Shown here: piece after piece, positions 18,686 to 27,257 of the stretch | How the letters are laid out: every line of letters begins with the position of its first letter | Position numbering within the stretch: the stretch's first letter is position 1 | From: Methylobacterium goesingense | GTDB taxonomy: Bacteria > Pseudomonadota > Alphaproteobacteria > Rhizobiales > Beijerinckiaceae | Direction of reading: 5' to 3' | Length of the DNA stretch: 64,000 bases | Assembly (NCBI RefSeq): GCF_022179225.1 | Contig: NZ_BPQL01000036.1 | Location: forward strand, 1 to 64,000 | Notes under the pieces: model-generated | Seen by the model: the letters and a program-made list of their open reading frames with translations, nothing else | What the model was told of the DNA's origin: nothing | The model's database searches: none | Made by a program: the position numbers and the translations under genes

Positions 18686-20107
18686 TTATTCCGCAGCGGC
18701 TGCGGTACGGGGCGGCTCGCGCTCGATCGTGCGGAAATTCTCGAGTTCCGACATGAAGTTGCGCGCCCACCAGTCGACATCCTCGCGCGTCATGCGCTCA
18801 AGCATCGGCTTCCACCGCTCCAGGCGCTCGCCGCGCGGCATGTAGAGTGCCGTACGGATCGCCTCCGCGACCTCGAAGCGGTCATACGGATTGACCAGCA
18901 GGGCCTCAGGCAATTGCCGCGCCGCGCCCGCGAACTTCGAGAGCACGAGCACGCCCGGATCCTCGTCGGACTGCGCGACGACGTATTCCTTGGCCACGAG
19001 GTTCATCCCGTCGCGCATGGGCGTGACCAGCCCGACGCGGGCAGCCCGGTAGAGGCCGGCGAGGACCGGGCGCGGATAGGCCTTGGTCACGTACTGGATC
19101 GGCGTCCAGTTCGGCTCGCCGAGGGTGCCGTTGATATGGCCCACCGTCTCGTTCACCTCGCGGCTGAGTTCCTCGTATTCGGGAACCTCGGTGCGCGATT
19201 TCGGCGTGATCTGAATATAGACGACGTTGCTGCGCTGGTCGGGGTTTGAGGCGAAGAAGCGCTCCACCGCCTCCATGCGCTCGGGCACGCCCTTGGAATA
19301 GTCGAGCCGGTCGACGCCGATGAGGAGCTTGCGCGTACGCAGGCCCGCCATCGTCTCGCGGACGGTCCGGTTCGAGCCGGCATTCTCCGCCGCTTCCTTG
19401 AAGCCTGCCACATCGATGCCGATGGGGAAGCTGCGGATGCGGGTGCGGCGCCCGTCCACCATCAGGGAGCCGCCACCGAGCGGGATCGCCCGCAGCTCGT
19501 CGATGAGATTGCGGGTGAGGTTGTGCACGTCCGGATCGGTCTGCAGGCCGATGAGGTCGTAATCGGCGATGCCACGCAGAAGATCGCCGCTGGCCGGAAG
19601 CGTGTTGAACACGTCGGCCGCCGGCCACGGAATGTGGTGGAAATAGCCGATCGGGTTAGCGATGCCGAGCCCGCGAAGCTCCGAGGCTAGGGGCAACAGG
19701 TGGTAGTCGTGCACCCAGATGATGTCGTCGGGCTCGACCAGGTTCGCGAGCGCCCGGGCGAAGATGCGGTTGACCCGCTGGTATCCGGCATAATCGGAGC
19801 GCGAAAAGGCCCCGAGGCCGAGCCGGTAGTGCATGATGGGCCACAGCGCACGATTGGCGAAGCCGCTGTAATATTCCCGGTGATCCTGGGGTGACAGATC
19901 GACCACCGCGTAACTGACGCGGCCGCGATCGATCAGTTTCGGCTCGGTCGAGGGGTCCTCGACCACGTTCCCGCTCCAGCCGAACCAGAGCCCCTCATAG
20001 GCGGTGAACGCCTCCTTCACGGCCACGGCGAGCCCACCCGCCGCCACGGCCTTGCCCCCTTCCTCGGGGATTGCGACGCGGTTCGATACGATGACGAGAC
20101 GTGCCAC
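18686..20107 (-). CDS. otsA: Alpha,alpha-trehalose-6-phosphate synthase OtsA (UDP-forming)
   Basis: This GT20 glycosyltransferase of 473 aa joins UDP-glucose and glucose-6-phosphate. Family motifs are present: the opening RLVIVSNRV, the glycine loop [43 protein letters not shown] and the nucleotide-binding [16 protein letters not shown] prefer the GTG start at 20107 because GGAG precedes it at about eight bases and it matches the usual N-terminus; an ATG seven codons upstream lacks a ribosome site. No otsB phosphatase is fused to it or adjacent. It is the first gene of the minus-strand glucan block and is divergent from the stress membrane operon across a 411-base spacer. Confidence 0.95.
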   Translation of the reverse strand: MARLVIVSNRVAIPEEGGKAVAAGGLAVAVKEAFTAYEGLWFGWSGNVVEDPSTEPKLIDRGRVSYAVVDLSPQDHREYYSGFANRALWPIMHYRLGLGAFSRSDYAGYQRVNRIFARALANLVEPDDIIWVHDYHLLPLASELRGLGIANPIGYFHHIPWPAADVFNTLPASGDLLRGIADYDLIGLQTDPDVHNLTRNLIDELRAIPLGGGSLMVDGRRTRIRSFPIGIDVAGFKEAAENAGSNRTVRETMAGLRTRKLLIGVDRLDYSKGVPERMEAVERFFASNPDQRSNVVYIQITPKSRTEVPEYEELSREVNETVGHINGTLGEPNWTPIQYVTKAYPRPVLAGLYRAARVGLVTPMRDGMNLVAKEYVVAQSDEDPGVLVLSKFAGAARQLPEALLVNPYDRFEVAEAIRTALYMPRGERLERWKPMLERMTREDVDWWARNFMSELENFRTIEREPPRTAAAAE

Positions 20108-20518
20108 GAAGCCGGCTCCGGTCCGCATGGGCCGAGCGCGGGAATTGCGCGCGGCATGACTGATACATTGGGTGAACGCGCGGAAGCCGAGCGCGATCCG
20201 TCCGCGCAGCCAAGCGCGTTCGGCCCACCCGGGTCAAGGCCTGAAAGTTCGCGGTTCACGGCAAAGAGTCCCATTCTGGGCCATGTCGTGCCTTGACGGC
20301 GCGCGATTCCGGGCCGTTCGACGATCCCACCGGCGGCCGGACGCGTCCAATCCGTGTCGGGTTCTGGATGGATCCAGGCGCGGTGACGTGAGCGCGCCCG
20401 ACGCGCCCGCGCGAGGGCCCCGCAAGTGGGTTCGGCACAAGCGGAACCGCGCCTCTCCCGCAGATGTTGAAACGTCGCAACACCCTGCGTTTCCCAATCC
20501 GTTCCGAGGAGTATCACC
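20108..20518. promoter_or_regulatory. 411-base divergent intergenic region between otsA and the membrane-protein operon
   Basis: No gene-like frame with a ribosome site is visible. On the plus strand it contains the EcfG-type box listed separately. On the minus strand, toward otsA, there is a poorer candidate, GGATC-N16-CGTT, at 20175-20199 (one mismatch in the -35 half). That would place the otsA start about 65 bases downstream. The rest shows nothing I can assign. Confidence 0.5.
20443..20468 (+). promoter_or_regulatory. Candidate EcfG (PhyR-controlled general stress) promoter
   Basis: The sequence GGAAC (20443-20447), 17 bases, then TGTT (20465-20468) matches the alphaproteobacterial EcfG consensus GGAAC-N16/17-CGTT at every position but one. 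Transcription would begin near 20476 and leave a leader of about 43 bases before the GTG at 20519. The downstream genes encode membrane-anchored helical proteins of types often induced by general stress, which agrees with this reading. Confidence 0.55.
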
Positions 20519-20995
20519 GTGACCGCATCTCAATCCCCAGGCCCCATGGGCGCGGAGCCGGCGAACCCGACGGCGGACTGGAAGGCCCTGCGCGGCGACG
20601 TCGAGGGGATCGCGGACGTGGCGGCCGAGCGCGGCCGCAGCTTCGTCGATGCGGCGCGTGCCCACGCCACCGACTACGTTGACCAGCGCAAGGGCGACGC
20701 CGCCCGCTCGGTCACCGATCTGGCCAAATCCGTGCGCGAGTCGAGCAAGACCTTCGAGGCGCAGCCGAACATCCGCGCATTCTTCGACAGCGCCGCCGAC
20801 GGCCTCGAGCATCTCGGAACCTCGATCGAGCAGCGCAGCTTCTCGGAGTTCTACGAAGATGCCGAGGCCTTCGCCCGCAAGGCGCCGGTCGCGGTGGCAG
20901 TGGCGACCTTCCTCACCGGCTTCGTGGTGGCGCGCTTCATCAAGTCGACCAGCGTCGCTCCGGTCACCGAACCCTATTCCGACCACCGTCTCTGA
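20519..20995 (+). CDS. Membrane-anchored helical protein, probably stress-related (158 aa)
   Basis: No specific family is assigned. Residues 1 to about 115 are predicted amphipathic helix rich in Ala, Asp, Glu and Arg. A single membrane segment (APVAVAVATFLTGFVVARF) sits near the C-terminus, leaving a short tail. This tail-anchored layout is like YqjD/ElaB-type proteins. The GTG start is supported by GAGGAG eight bases upstream. It is the first gene of a tight five-gene operon (holin-like, DUF3618, microprotein, DUF883-like) behind the EcfG-type box, and the next gene begins 13 bases later. Confidence 0.8.
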   Translation: MTASQSPGPMGAEPANPTADWKALRGDVEGIADVAAERGRSFVDAARAHATDYVDQRKGDAARSVTDLAKSVRESSKTFEAQPNIRAFFDSAADGLEHLGTSIEQRSFSEFYEDAEAFARKAPVAVAVATFLTGFVVARFIKSTSVAPVTEPYSDHRL

Positions 20996-21008
20996 GGCCC
21001 GGCCAACC

Positions 21009-21404
21009 ATGACCACCGGTCCGCAATCCAGCATCCAGGGCCTGATCGGCGACGCCCTGCGGGAAACCAACGAACTCGCGCGGAAGGAGATCGCCCTCTT
21101 CCGCAACGAGATGACAAGCAACGTGCGGGCCCTGTTCATCGGGCTCGCTCTCCTCGTCGGCGCCGCCGTGTTCGGCGTCGTCGCTCTCTTCGTCCTCGTG
21201 GACGCCCTGGTGAAGTGGCTCGCCACGGTGGTTCACTCCGAGGCCCTCTCGGCCCTGATCGTGGGTGGCGTCCTTCTCGTGGTGGCGGTGGCCCTGGCGC
21301 TGATCGGCCGGAATGCCATGTCGCTGTCCACCCTGGCCCCGGTGCGGACCACCCGCCAGGTCCGTCAGGATGCGCGCACGCTGTCGGAGAGGGTGTCGGG
21401 ATGA
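21009..21404 (+). CDS. Phage holin-like / YqjE family membrane protein (PF07332 type)
   Basis: This 131-aa protein has an N-terminal amphipathic helix (about 1-36, with ETNELARKEIALFRNEM typical of the family). Two membrane helices follow: FIGLALLVGAAVFGVVALFV and ALIVGGVLLVVAVALALI. The basic tail is probably cytoplasmic. The family is called holin-like on structural grounds, but chromosomal members pair with YqjD-like proteins and are linked to envelope stress. I chose the ATG at 21009; the frame extends upstream only as an overlap with the preceding gene. Its stop overlaps the next start (ATGA at 21401). Confidence 0.85.
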   Translation: MTTGPQSSIQGLIGDALRETNELARKEIALFRNEMTSNVRALFIGLALLVGAAVFGVVALFVLVDALVKWLATVVHSEALSALIVGGVLLVVAVALALIGRNAMSLSTLAPVRTTRQVRQDARTLSERVSG

Positions 21405-21706
21405 CCGAGTCGTTGAACGAACTTGAGAAGGACATCGAGGCGAGCCGTGCCCGCCTCGACCAGACGATCGACCAGATCCAGGAGCGGCTCTCGGTCTCCA
21501 GCATCGTCGACGAGATGCTCGGCAATGCCCGCCGCACGCCCCTCAGCGGAGCGTATGACGGCGCCCTCGAGGCGGTGCGGCGCAACCCGGTCCCGGTGCT
21601 GCTCATCGCGGCCGGTGTGGGCTGGCTGATCCACCGCATGTCGTCGGACGCCAAAGGCCCCGCCGTGGCCCGCCGGGCGCGCCTCGCCGTGGATGGGCTG
21701 CCGTGA
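21401..21706 (+). CDS. DUF3618 family membrane protein
   Basis: This 101-aa protein opens with the DUF3618 signature (LNELEKDIEASRARLDQTID), a helix of about 45 residues. A membrane segment near NPVPVLLIAAGVGWLIH is followed by a short basic tail. Rhizobial relatives are often named nutrient-deprivation-induced proteins; the biochemical role is unknown. It overlaps the holin-like gene by four bases (ATGA) and is itself overlapped by the following 29-codon frame (GTGA), so three genes are translationally chained. Confidence 0.85.
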   Translation: MTESLNELEKDIEASRARLDQTIDQIQERLSVSSIVDEMLGNARRTPLSGAYDGALEAVRRNPVPVLLIAAGVGWLIHRMSSDAKGPAVARRARLAVDGLP

Positions 21707-21792
21707 CCAAGACCGGCGCCGACCGCGTCTACGACCCCGACCGCCCGACCCAGCATCCCGCCAAGACGCTGTCGCCGGAGACGCAGATCTGA
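21703..21792 (+). CDS. 29-aa microprotein overlapping the end of the DUF3618 gene
   Basis: A GTG at 21703 overlaps the DUF3618 stop as GTGA and opens a frame of 29 codons ending in TGA at 21790-21792. The peptide is hydrophilic and basic/acidic (begins VTKTGADRVYDPDRPTQ, read with initiator Met) and has no membrane segment. The same overlap arrangement joins the two upstream genes, so a real small gene is plausible. It is too short for ordinary gene calling. I cannot assign a function. The call rests on the overlap geometry and on its position before the DUF883-like gene. Confidence 0.5.
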   Translation: MTKTGADRVYDPDRPTQHPAKTLSPETQI

Positions 21793-21854
21793 GCTTCGTC
21801 CGACCCCCAAGATCCGGTCTCCGAGAGACCCCAGCCGACCACCAGGAGTGTTCC

Positions 21855-22604
21855 ATGAGTTCCACCCAGAAGCCGGGCGACGAGCATCGCTCCCTGCCCG
21901 AGGATATCGCCCTCGCCGCCGGCATGCCGCGCGGCCATCAGGTCGAAGGTTCGCTGCACGAAGTGCCGTCCCCCGGCACCTATACGGCCTCGACCCACAG
22001 TGCCGGCACGCAGACACACAGCATCCACGCCGAGGGTTCCTCCGCCGATGCCCTGAGGTCACAGGCCGGAGAGGCTCAAGCCCGCGCTGTCGACGCGGCG
22101 AACGACCTGAAGGAGCGCGCGAGCGCGACCGCCCACGATGTCCGCGACCGCGTCACCGATACCGTAGAGGACCTGCGGGAGCGTGCCTCGGACGCCTATG
22201 ACGACGCCCGCACCTGGGTCTCCGACACCCATGATGCAAGCCGGCGCCGCATCGGCGAACTCGGTGAGCGCGGCAGCGCCCGCATTCAGGAAAGCCGCTC
22301 GGCTGTCGAGGATTTCGTCACCGAGCACCCGCTGCTCGTCGGCGTGGTCGGCCTCGCCGCCGGCCTCCTCATCGGTGCCCTGCTGCCGCGCACTCGCACC
22401 GAGGACCAGAATGTCGGTCCCTGGGCAGACGAGGTTCGCGATCAGGGCATCCGGTACGCCCGGGACGTCACGCATCGCGGGCGCGAGTTCGTGGCGAGTG
22501 CTCTCGATCCCGACAACCTGAACGCGGCCGTGCAGCGGGCCACGGGTTCGGATACGCCGCACGCCACCGCGCAGGCGGATGCATCGGCACCCCGGACGCA
22601 CTGA
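21855..22604 (+). CDS. DUF883/YqjD-like membrane-anchored protein (249 aa)
   Basis: A polar N-terminal region of about 70 residues is followed by a long helical stretch with repeated Asp/Arg/Glu heptads (for example DLKERASATAHDVRDRVTDT). A hydrophobic anchor rich in small residues, LLVGVVGLAAGLLIGALLP, precedes a charged C-terminal tail of about 65 residues. YqjD/ElaB proteins of this kind anchor in the inner membrane and in E. coli bind ribosomes in stationary phase; that role is only inferred here. CAGGAG lies upstream of the ATG. It closes the five-gene operon and is followed by a strong hairpin. Confidence 0.8.
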   Translation: MSSTQKPGDEHRSLPEDIALAAGMPRGHQVEGSLHEVPSPGTYTASTHSAGTQTHSIHAEGSSADALRSQAGEAQARAVDAANDLKERASATAHDVRDRVTDTVEDLRERASDAYDDARTWVSDTHDASRRRIGELGERGSARIQESRSAVEDFVTEHPLLVGVVGLAAGLLIGALLPRTRTEDQNVGPWADEVRDQGIRYARDVTHRGREFVASALDPDNLNAAVQRATGSDTPHATAQADASAPRTH

Positions 22605-22634
22605 GTTTTAGGCCACCTTCGCGATACGATTCGG

Positions 22635-22667
22635 GAGGACGGCACCGCTTGGTGCCGTCCTCCTTTG
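22635..22667 (+). terminator. Strong hairpin terminator after the membrane-protein operon
   Basis: A 12-bp perfect stem (22635-22646 with 22651-22662) with loop GCTT is followed by CTTT. It lies 30 bases after the DUF883-like stop and before the RBBP9-type gene. Confidence 0.8.
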
Positions 22668-22733
22668 CGTTCGCCGGGATGGTGCCTGGCCGCCCTCTCG
22701 ACGCTACGGGAGCGAGCCGTTATCGGAGATCGC

Positions 22734-23285
22734 ATGAAGATTGCCGATTGCGAGATCCTCATCCTGCCGGGCTATGCCGGGTCGGAGGATGAACACTGGC
22801 AGGCCCGCTGGGCCGAGCGCCTGTCCACCGGTCGGATCGTTCAGCAGGACGACTGGCACGCCCCCGACGCGGCCTCCTGGCAGGATCGCATCGTGGCGGC
22901 GGTGACGGCCGCGACTCGCCCCGTCGTGCTCATCGCCCACAGCCTCGGCGTGGTGGCGACCATTCAGGCGGCGCCGCGCTTTCCCGCCGGCATCGTGCGC
23001 GGTGCCCTGCTGGTGGCCGTTCCCGACGTCGAGACGACGCCGGACCTGCCCGCCAGCGTCAAGGCCTTCGCGCCGCTTCCGCGCGATCCCCTGCCCTTCC
23101 CGGCCCTCCTCGTCGCCAGCCGCAACGATCCTTACTGCAGCTACGAGCGGGCGGAGGATTTCGCCCATGCCTGGGGCGCCGTGGTGGTGGATGCCGGCGA
23201 ATCCGGACACATCAACGTGGCCAGCGGCCACGGTCCCTGGCCGGAGGGCCTGATGCGCCTCGCCGGCTTCATGAAGACGCTCTGA
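22734..23285 (+). CDS. RBBP9/YdeN-family alpha/beta hydrolase
   Basis: This 183-aa serine hydrolase of the RBBP9/YdeN family has the family opening ILILPGYAGSEDEHWQARW. Nucleophile S70 lies in IAHSLGV. A probable acid is the Asp in SRNDPYCSY, and a probable catalytic His lies in SGHINVASGHGPW. The substrate is unknown. CGGAG lies upstream of the ATG at 22734. It is transcribed separately from the operon before it, after the hairpin, and converges on ycjF with an 18-base spacer. Confidence 0.88.
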   Translation: MKIADCEILILPGYAGSEDEHWQARWAERLSTGRIVQQDDWHAPDAASWQDRIVAAVTAATRPVVLIAHSLGVVATIQAAPRFPAGIVRGALLVAVPDVETTPDLPASVKAFAPLPRDPLPFPALLVASRNDPYCSYERAEDFAHAWGAVVVDAGESGHINVASGHGPWPEGLMRLAGFMKTL

Positions 23286-23303
23286 TCCCGGCTCGTCTCC
23301 GGT

Positions 23304-24335
23304 TCAGGGCTTCGGGTCCGATTCCAGCGGCTTGAGGAGTTCGCCTGCGACATCCGTCAGGCGCGGCGGCGCTTCGCGCACGAAGGGCAGCGGGCGGCAC
23401 ACTGCCATCGCGGCGAGGCCGAAACGGGCCGTCATCAGGCCGTTCAGCACACCCTCCCCGAGTTTGGCGGAGACCCGCGCGGCGATGCCGAGTCCGAGCA
23501 CCTGCTGAATCATGCTCTCGCCCACCGCCATGCCGCCGGTCACCGTGAGGTGCGCGAAGGCCGAACGGGCGAGGCGCAGGAAGCCGAGAAAGCCCGGCCG
23601 CCCACCGTAGATCGTGGCGATCCGGCGCAGGAGCCGCACGGCCGCGAACACCACGAAGGCCACGTCTACGATCGCGCGCGGGCTCAAAGCCGTCACGGCC
23701 GAGACCTGCTTGGCCGCCGACGCGATGGCGTTGCGGGCCTGGCGGTCGAGGGGCGCGAGCAATTCGTGCTCGGCAAGCCCGATGCGGTCGTCGACGTCCA
23801 GGATGGCGTCGCCGAGGGTGTCGAGGCGGGCCCGGCCACCGCTCAGCGCCGCGCGGTCGGCGTAGAGGGCGGTCAGGTCGCGCACCACACCCTGCGCCGA
23901 GGAATGGTCGCGGGTGGCGATGGCTTCCACAGCCTTCGCCCGGACCCGCTCGATCTGGCGCTCCCGCCAGATTCCGGAGAGTTCGCGGGCGAGGATCGCC
24001 AGGAACGCCACCGCCGCGATCGCCAGCAGCACCAGAGCGACGGCCCCCAGCCAAGGCGCGGCGCTGAACAGGTCGGAAATCAGGCGCTCCACGGAGAGTC
24101 CGACCCCGAGGGAGACGAGGCCGCCAAGGGCGACCAGGAGCAGGCTGAGCCAGGGCGCGCGGCTCTTCGGTGCCACCGGCACCGCGACCCCGTCGGCGGC
24201 CTCGACGATCTCGAAGGGCTCCTCGACAATCCGGACCTGCGAGGGGGGCGCGGGCGGCGGCACCACGCCCTCGCCGGCCTCGGGCGGTGTCGCGGACGGG
24301 ATGCGGAAGGCACGTGGGCGGTTGGTCGAACTCAT
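23304..24335 (-). CDS. YcjF-like inner-membrane protein (TIGR01620/DUF697)
   Basis: This 343-aa protein has a Pro-rich cytoplasmic N-terminus (about 1-60) and two membrane helices (about 62-83 and 93-117). A long helical region and a C-terminal DUF697-like hydrophobic domain (about 225-300, with GGMAVGESMIQQVLGLGIAARVS) follow. YcjF proteins occur next to the P-loop protein YcjX in many proteobacteria and are tied to envelope or heat-shock stress; the exact function is unknown. It starts 22 bases after the ycjX stop, so the two form an operon. GAGGAAG precedes the ATG. Confidence 0.88.
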   Translation of the reverse strand: MSSTNRPRAFRIPSATPPEAGEGVVPPPAPPSQVRIVEEPFEIVEAADGVAVPVAPKSRAPWLSLLLVALGGLVSLGVGLSVERLISDLFSAAPWLGAVALVLLAIAAVAFLAILARELSGIWRERQIERVRAKAVEAIATRDHSSAQGVVRDLTALYADRAALSGGRARLDTLGDAILDVDDRIGLAEHELLAPLDRQARNAIASAAKQVSAVTALSPRAIVDVAFVVFAAVRLLRRIATIYGGRPGFLGFLRLARSAFAHLTVTGGMAVGESMIQQVLGLGIAARVSAKLGEGVLNGLMTARFGLAAMAVCRPLPFVREAPPRLTDVAGELLKPLESDPKP

Positions 24336-24357
24336 GGCGAGGACTTCCTCTCGGACA

Positions 24358-25797
24358 TCAGGCGAGCTTGTCGCCGATGAGGAACTGCATGGCGCGGTCG
24401 AGGCGGATCTGTGGAAGATCGCCGGGGCGGCCGAGCGCGTCCGGCTTCACCACGGGCGGCCGGAAGCGCGGAAAGCGCAAGGAGCCCGCCGGGACGGCGC
24501 CCTCCAGCACCGCTTCAGGGCGCGGCGGCAGCTCGCCGGGGAAGATCGCGGCCTCGCTCAGGCCGTCGAAGACCTCGTCGCCGACGCTCTCGCCCGCCTC
24601 CGGCGTCCCCGAGACCGCGCGCAGAATCGCGTCGCCGTCGTGGATCGTGGTCTCGCGCGTCGCCCGCACGGAGGCAAGCGCCACGGTGCCGACGCGGGCA
24701 CCGGCGGCCTCCGTGCGCCGCATCGCCCGCGAGACCAGCAGGCGCAGGAGCGCATCGAGACGGTCGTGACTGGTCTGGTGCAGGTGGTCGGCCTTGGTGG
24801 CGGCGAACAAGATGCGCTCGGCGCGCGGCGCGAACAGGCGCGACAGCAGGGTGTTGCGCCCGATTCGGAAGCTGAGGAGCACCGAATCCAGCGCCTCCTC
24901 CAGTTCCGCCAGGGCGGCGGGTCCGGCATCGACGGCGGCCAGCACGTCCACAAGGACGATCTGCCGGTCGACCCGCTGGAAGTGGTTGCGGAAGAACGGC
25001 TCCACCACCTTCGCCTTGTAGGCCTCGAAGCGCCGCTCCATCAGCCCGGCGAGGCTGTTCGGCGTCAGGGTTTCGGGCAGGTTGTCGAGTGGCGCGAAGG
25101 TGAGCGCCGGCGAGCCTGCGAGGTCCCCCGGCATCAGGAAGCGGCCGGGCGGCGTCGTGGCGACCGATTCCGGGCCCGCCCGCAGAGCCGACAGGTAGGT
25201 CTTGAACGCGGTGCTGGCGTGCTCGGCCACCACCTCGTCCAGGGGGGCCTGCGGGTCGAGTGTCTTCAGGGTTTCGAGCCAGGGCGCCGCCATGGCGCCG
25301 CGCCCGCTGCGCCGCGTGCCCGCGATCGTGGCCCGCGACCACGCCGTGTAGGTCTGGTCGATGAGGGCGAGGTCCAAGAGCCATTCGCCGGGATAATCGA
25401 CCACGTCGAGCATCAGCGTGGCGGGACCTGAGCGCCAAGACCCCGCGCGCTCGTACTCGATGGCGAGGCGAAACTGGCTGATCCGGTCGGTGGAGCGGGG
25501 CCAGTGCCGCTGCTCCGTCAGGGCCGCGTAATGCTCCTCGTAAGGGAAGCGCGGGATGTCGTCGTCGGGCTGCGGTACCAGCCGGGCGCGGCGCAGCCGG
25601 CCCTCATGGGCCGGGGCGAAGGCCGGGAGCGCTTGCGCCTCGACGAGGTGGTGGATCAGCGCAGTGGTGAACACCGTCTTGCCCGAGCGGGCGAGACCGG
25701 TGACGCCCAAGCGCAGGGTCGGCTGGATCAGGAGGTCGCTCGACGCCTCGGCGAAGGCCTTGACCGCGGAACCGGCGCGCGCGGCGAAGCTGTTCAT
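24358..25797 (-). CDS. YcjX-like P-loop NTPase (DUF463)
   Basis: This 479-aa predicted nucleotide-binding protein has a Walker A motif, GVTGLARSGKT, at about 31-41. A family-typical DVVDYPGEWLLDL stretch serves as Walker B/switch, and a later NKxD-like region reads FAATKADHL. The E. coli homologue is a stress-regulated GTPase-like protein that partners with YcjF. I chose the ATG at 25797, preceded by AGG at suitable spacing; the open frame runs a further 30 codons upstream without family support. It is the first gene of a two-gene operon with ycjF. Confidence 0.9.
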   Translation of the reverse strand: MNSFAARAGSAVKAFAEASSDLLIQPTLRLGVTGLARSGKTVFTTALIHHLVEAQALPAFAPAHEGRLRRARLVPQPDDDIPRFPYEEHYAALTEQRHWPRSTDRISQFRLAIEYERAGSWRSGPATLMLDVVDYPGEWLLDLALIDQTYTAWSRATIAGTRRSGRGAMAAPWLETLKTLDPQAPLDEVVAEHASTAFKTYLSALRAGPESVATTPPGRFLMPGDLAGSPALTFAPLDNLPETLTPNSLAGLMERRFEAYKAKVVEPFFRNHFQRVDRQIVLVDVLAAVDAGPAALAELEEALDSVLLSFRIGRNTLLSRLFAPRAERILFAATKADHLHQTSHDRLDALLRLLVSRAMRRTEAAGARVGTVALASVRATRETTIHDGDAILRAVSGTPEAGESVGDEVFDGLSEAAIFPGELPPRPEAVLEGAVPAGSLRFPRFRPPVVKPDALGRPGDLPQIRLDRAMQFLIGDKLA

Positions 25798-25923
25798 GGC
25801 AACCTGTCGATCGGGCGGAGGAAGGGGTACGCGGCACGCCGGCCGCAGGGGTGGCGCTGAAGTGGCGCGGGCCGAGCGCAACCGCAAGACTGCGCCGACG
25901 AGGCGGAAGTGTCAGGCGAAAGG

Positions 25924-27189
25924 TCAGGGCGTTGGCTCCGGCGCACCGCCCGCCGCCAGGGTCGTGGCGTCGAGGCGCGCGATCGCGGCCTCCACCAGGG
26001 CGGGCGCGGCGCGCAGGCTCCCCAGTTCGACACCCGACATGGCGCGCATGACGGGCGCCAGATTGGCAAGCGGACGACCGGCGGGGTCGAACAGTCGGAG
26101 GTCGTCTTCCATCTTCGCCCCGACGCTGCCGGCGATGCGGGCCGCATAGTTGCGGATGCGCGTCTCATCGTTGGCGCAGAGGGGCGCGGGCACGCTGAGA
26201 TCGAGGAGCGGCAGGCTCGGAAGACCGGCGGCGATGGCCGGCAGCGCGGCGGATTCCGCCGCGAAGCGGTCCGCGAGGCTCGGCGTTTGTCGGGTTCGCG
26301 CGGCGGATGGCTTCGGCGCCGGGTTGCCGAGCACCGCCCCCGGATCGACGAGGAGCACCGATGGACTGGCGATCACCGTCGAGGGCTTCACCAGCAGTTC
26401 CGAGGGCCGCACCAACAGGGCGCCCTTCGCCGGAGCGGATGCGGGGGCGCTGGCGGGTTTCGGCGCGACGCTCGCGACGCCGGCCGGCGGCCGACGCGCG
26501 CCCATCCGGGCCAGGGGCGACCAGGGCTGGACGCGTAAGGGACCGCCCCGGGCCGCGAGGGCGGCGCGGGGAACGCCGCCGCGCGGATTGCGGGCGAGGA
26601 ACCGGGCCCGCAGGGTCCGTCCGATCCCCCGCGGCGCGAGATCCGCCGAGACCTTCGGCGACGGGCCGCGCGCGGCCAGCGGTGTGCCGCCGGCCCGGCA
26701 TTCCGCCGGGGCCCAGCGCCGGACGATGGCGAGCGCGGTGCGCCGGCCCAAGGCACGGTAGTAGCGCCGCAGGAGCTGGGCCGCCGCATCGGCGCCGTCG
26801 GCGGCGGTGGCAAAGCCCGTATGGCCCTCGGCATCGCCGCCGAGTTCGCCGTTCCAGCGCGCCCGCTTGATGCACCAGTAATTGTTCAGCTTGACGCAGC
26901 GGGCGACGAAGCCCGGTTCGGTCTGCGCGTAGCGCGCCACCAGGGCGAGGGAGGCGGGTCGCAGGTTCTCGCCCGTCTCGATGCGCCAGTTCGAGACGGC
27001 GCGGGCCTCCGGCTGGAACACCGGGAACGGGGCGGGCGCCGCCGTCACGCCGGGCAGGGCCGCGCGAAGCGGCGCGATGTCCGGCCCGATCCGCCGAACC
27101 CCGTCTTCGAGGCGCGGCAGCAGCGACGTGAGAACGAGGAGCGTGGTCAGGAGCACGGGATCTGCGAAGCTTGCCGGGAGCCCAGGCAA
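25924..27189 (-). CDS. Hypothetical protein with an N-terminal hydrophobic segment and a lysozyme/virion-like helical domain
   Basis: I do not recognise a named family. The 421-aa product opens with a hydrophobic stretch (DPVLLTTLLVLTSLLP) that could be a membrane anchor or signal. The region about 65-165 contains NNYWCIKRARWNG, GFATAADGADAAAQLLRRYY and AIVRRWAPAEC. Its spacing recalls the small domain found in phage structural and peptidoglycan-associated proteins (NNPGN... / ...IIxRWAP). The C-terminal half is rich in Ala, Pro and Arg, with low-complexity segments. The only long start is TTG at 27189, with GGAG about 11 bases upstream; a GTG 11 codons later is the alternative. It lies between ycjX and a SixA-like gene on the same strand. 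Confidence 0.55.
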   Translation of the reverse strand: MPGLPASFADPVLLTTLLVLTSLLPRLEDGVRRIGPDIAPLRAALPGVTAAPAPFPVFQPEARAVSNWRIETGENLRPASLALVARYAQTEPGFVARCVKLNNYWCIKRARWNGELGGDAEGHTGFATAADGADAAAQLLRRYYRALGRRTALAIVRRWAPAECRAGGTPLAARGPSPKVSADLAPRGIGRTLRARFLARNPRGGVPRAALAARGGPLRVQPWSPLARMGARRPPAGVASVAPKPASAPASAPAKGALLVRPSELLVKPSTVIASPSVLLVDPGAVLGNPAPKPSAARTRQTPSLADRFAAESAALPAIAAGLPSLPLLDLSVPAPLCANDETRIRNYAARIAGSVGAKMEDDLRLFDPAGRPLANLAPVMRAMSGVELGSLRAAPALVEAAIARLDATTLAAGGAPEPTP

Positions 27190-27257
27190 CGGCCGAGCTC
27201 CGCGAAGGGTTCAATCCGCGTCCGCCGAGCGCGACCGTCACGCGGGTTGCGCCGGAT

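Noticed and set aside
20175-20199. EcfG-type promoter for otsA (GGATC-N16-CGTT on the minus strand)
   Set aside because: The -35 half has a mismatch in its conserved core; I keep it only as a note in the intergenic entry.
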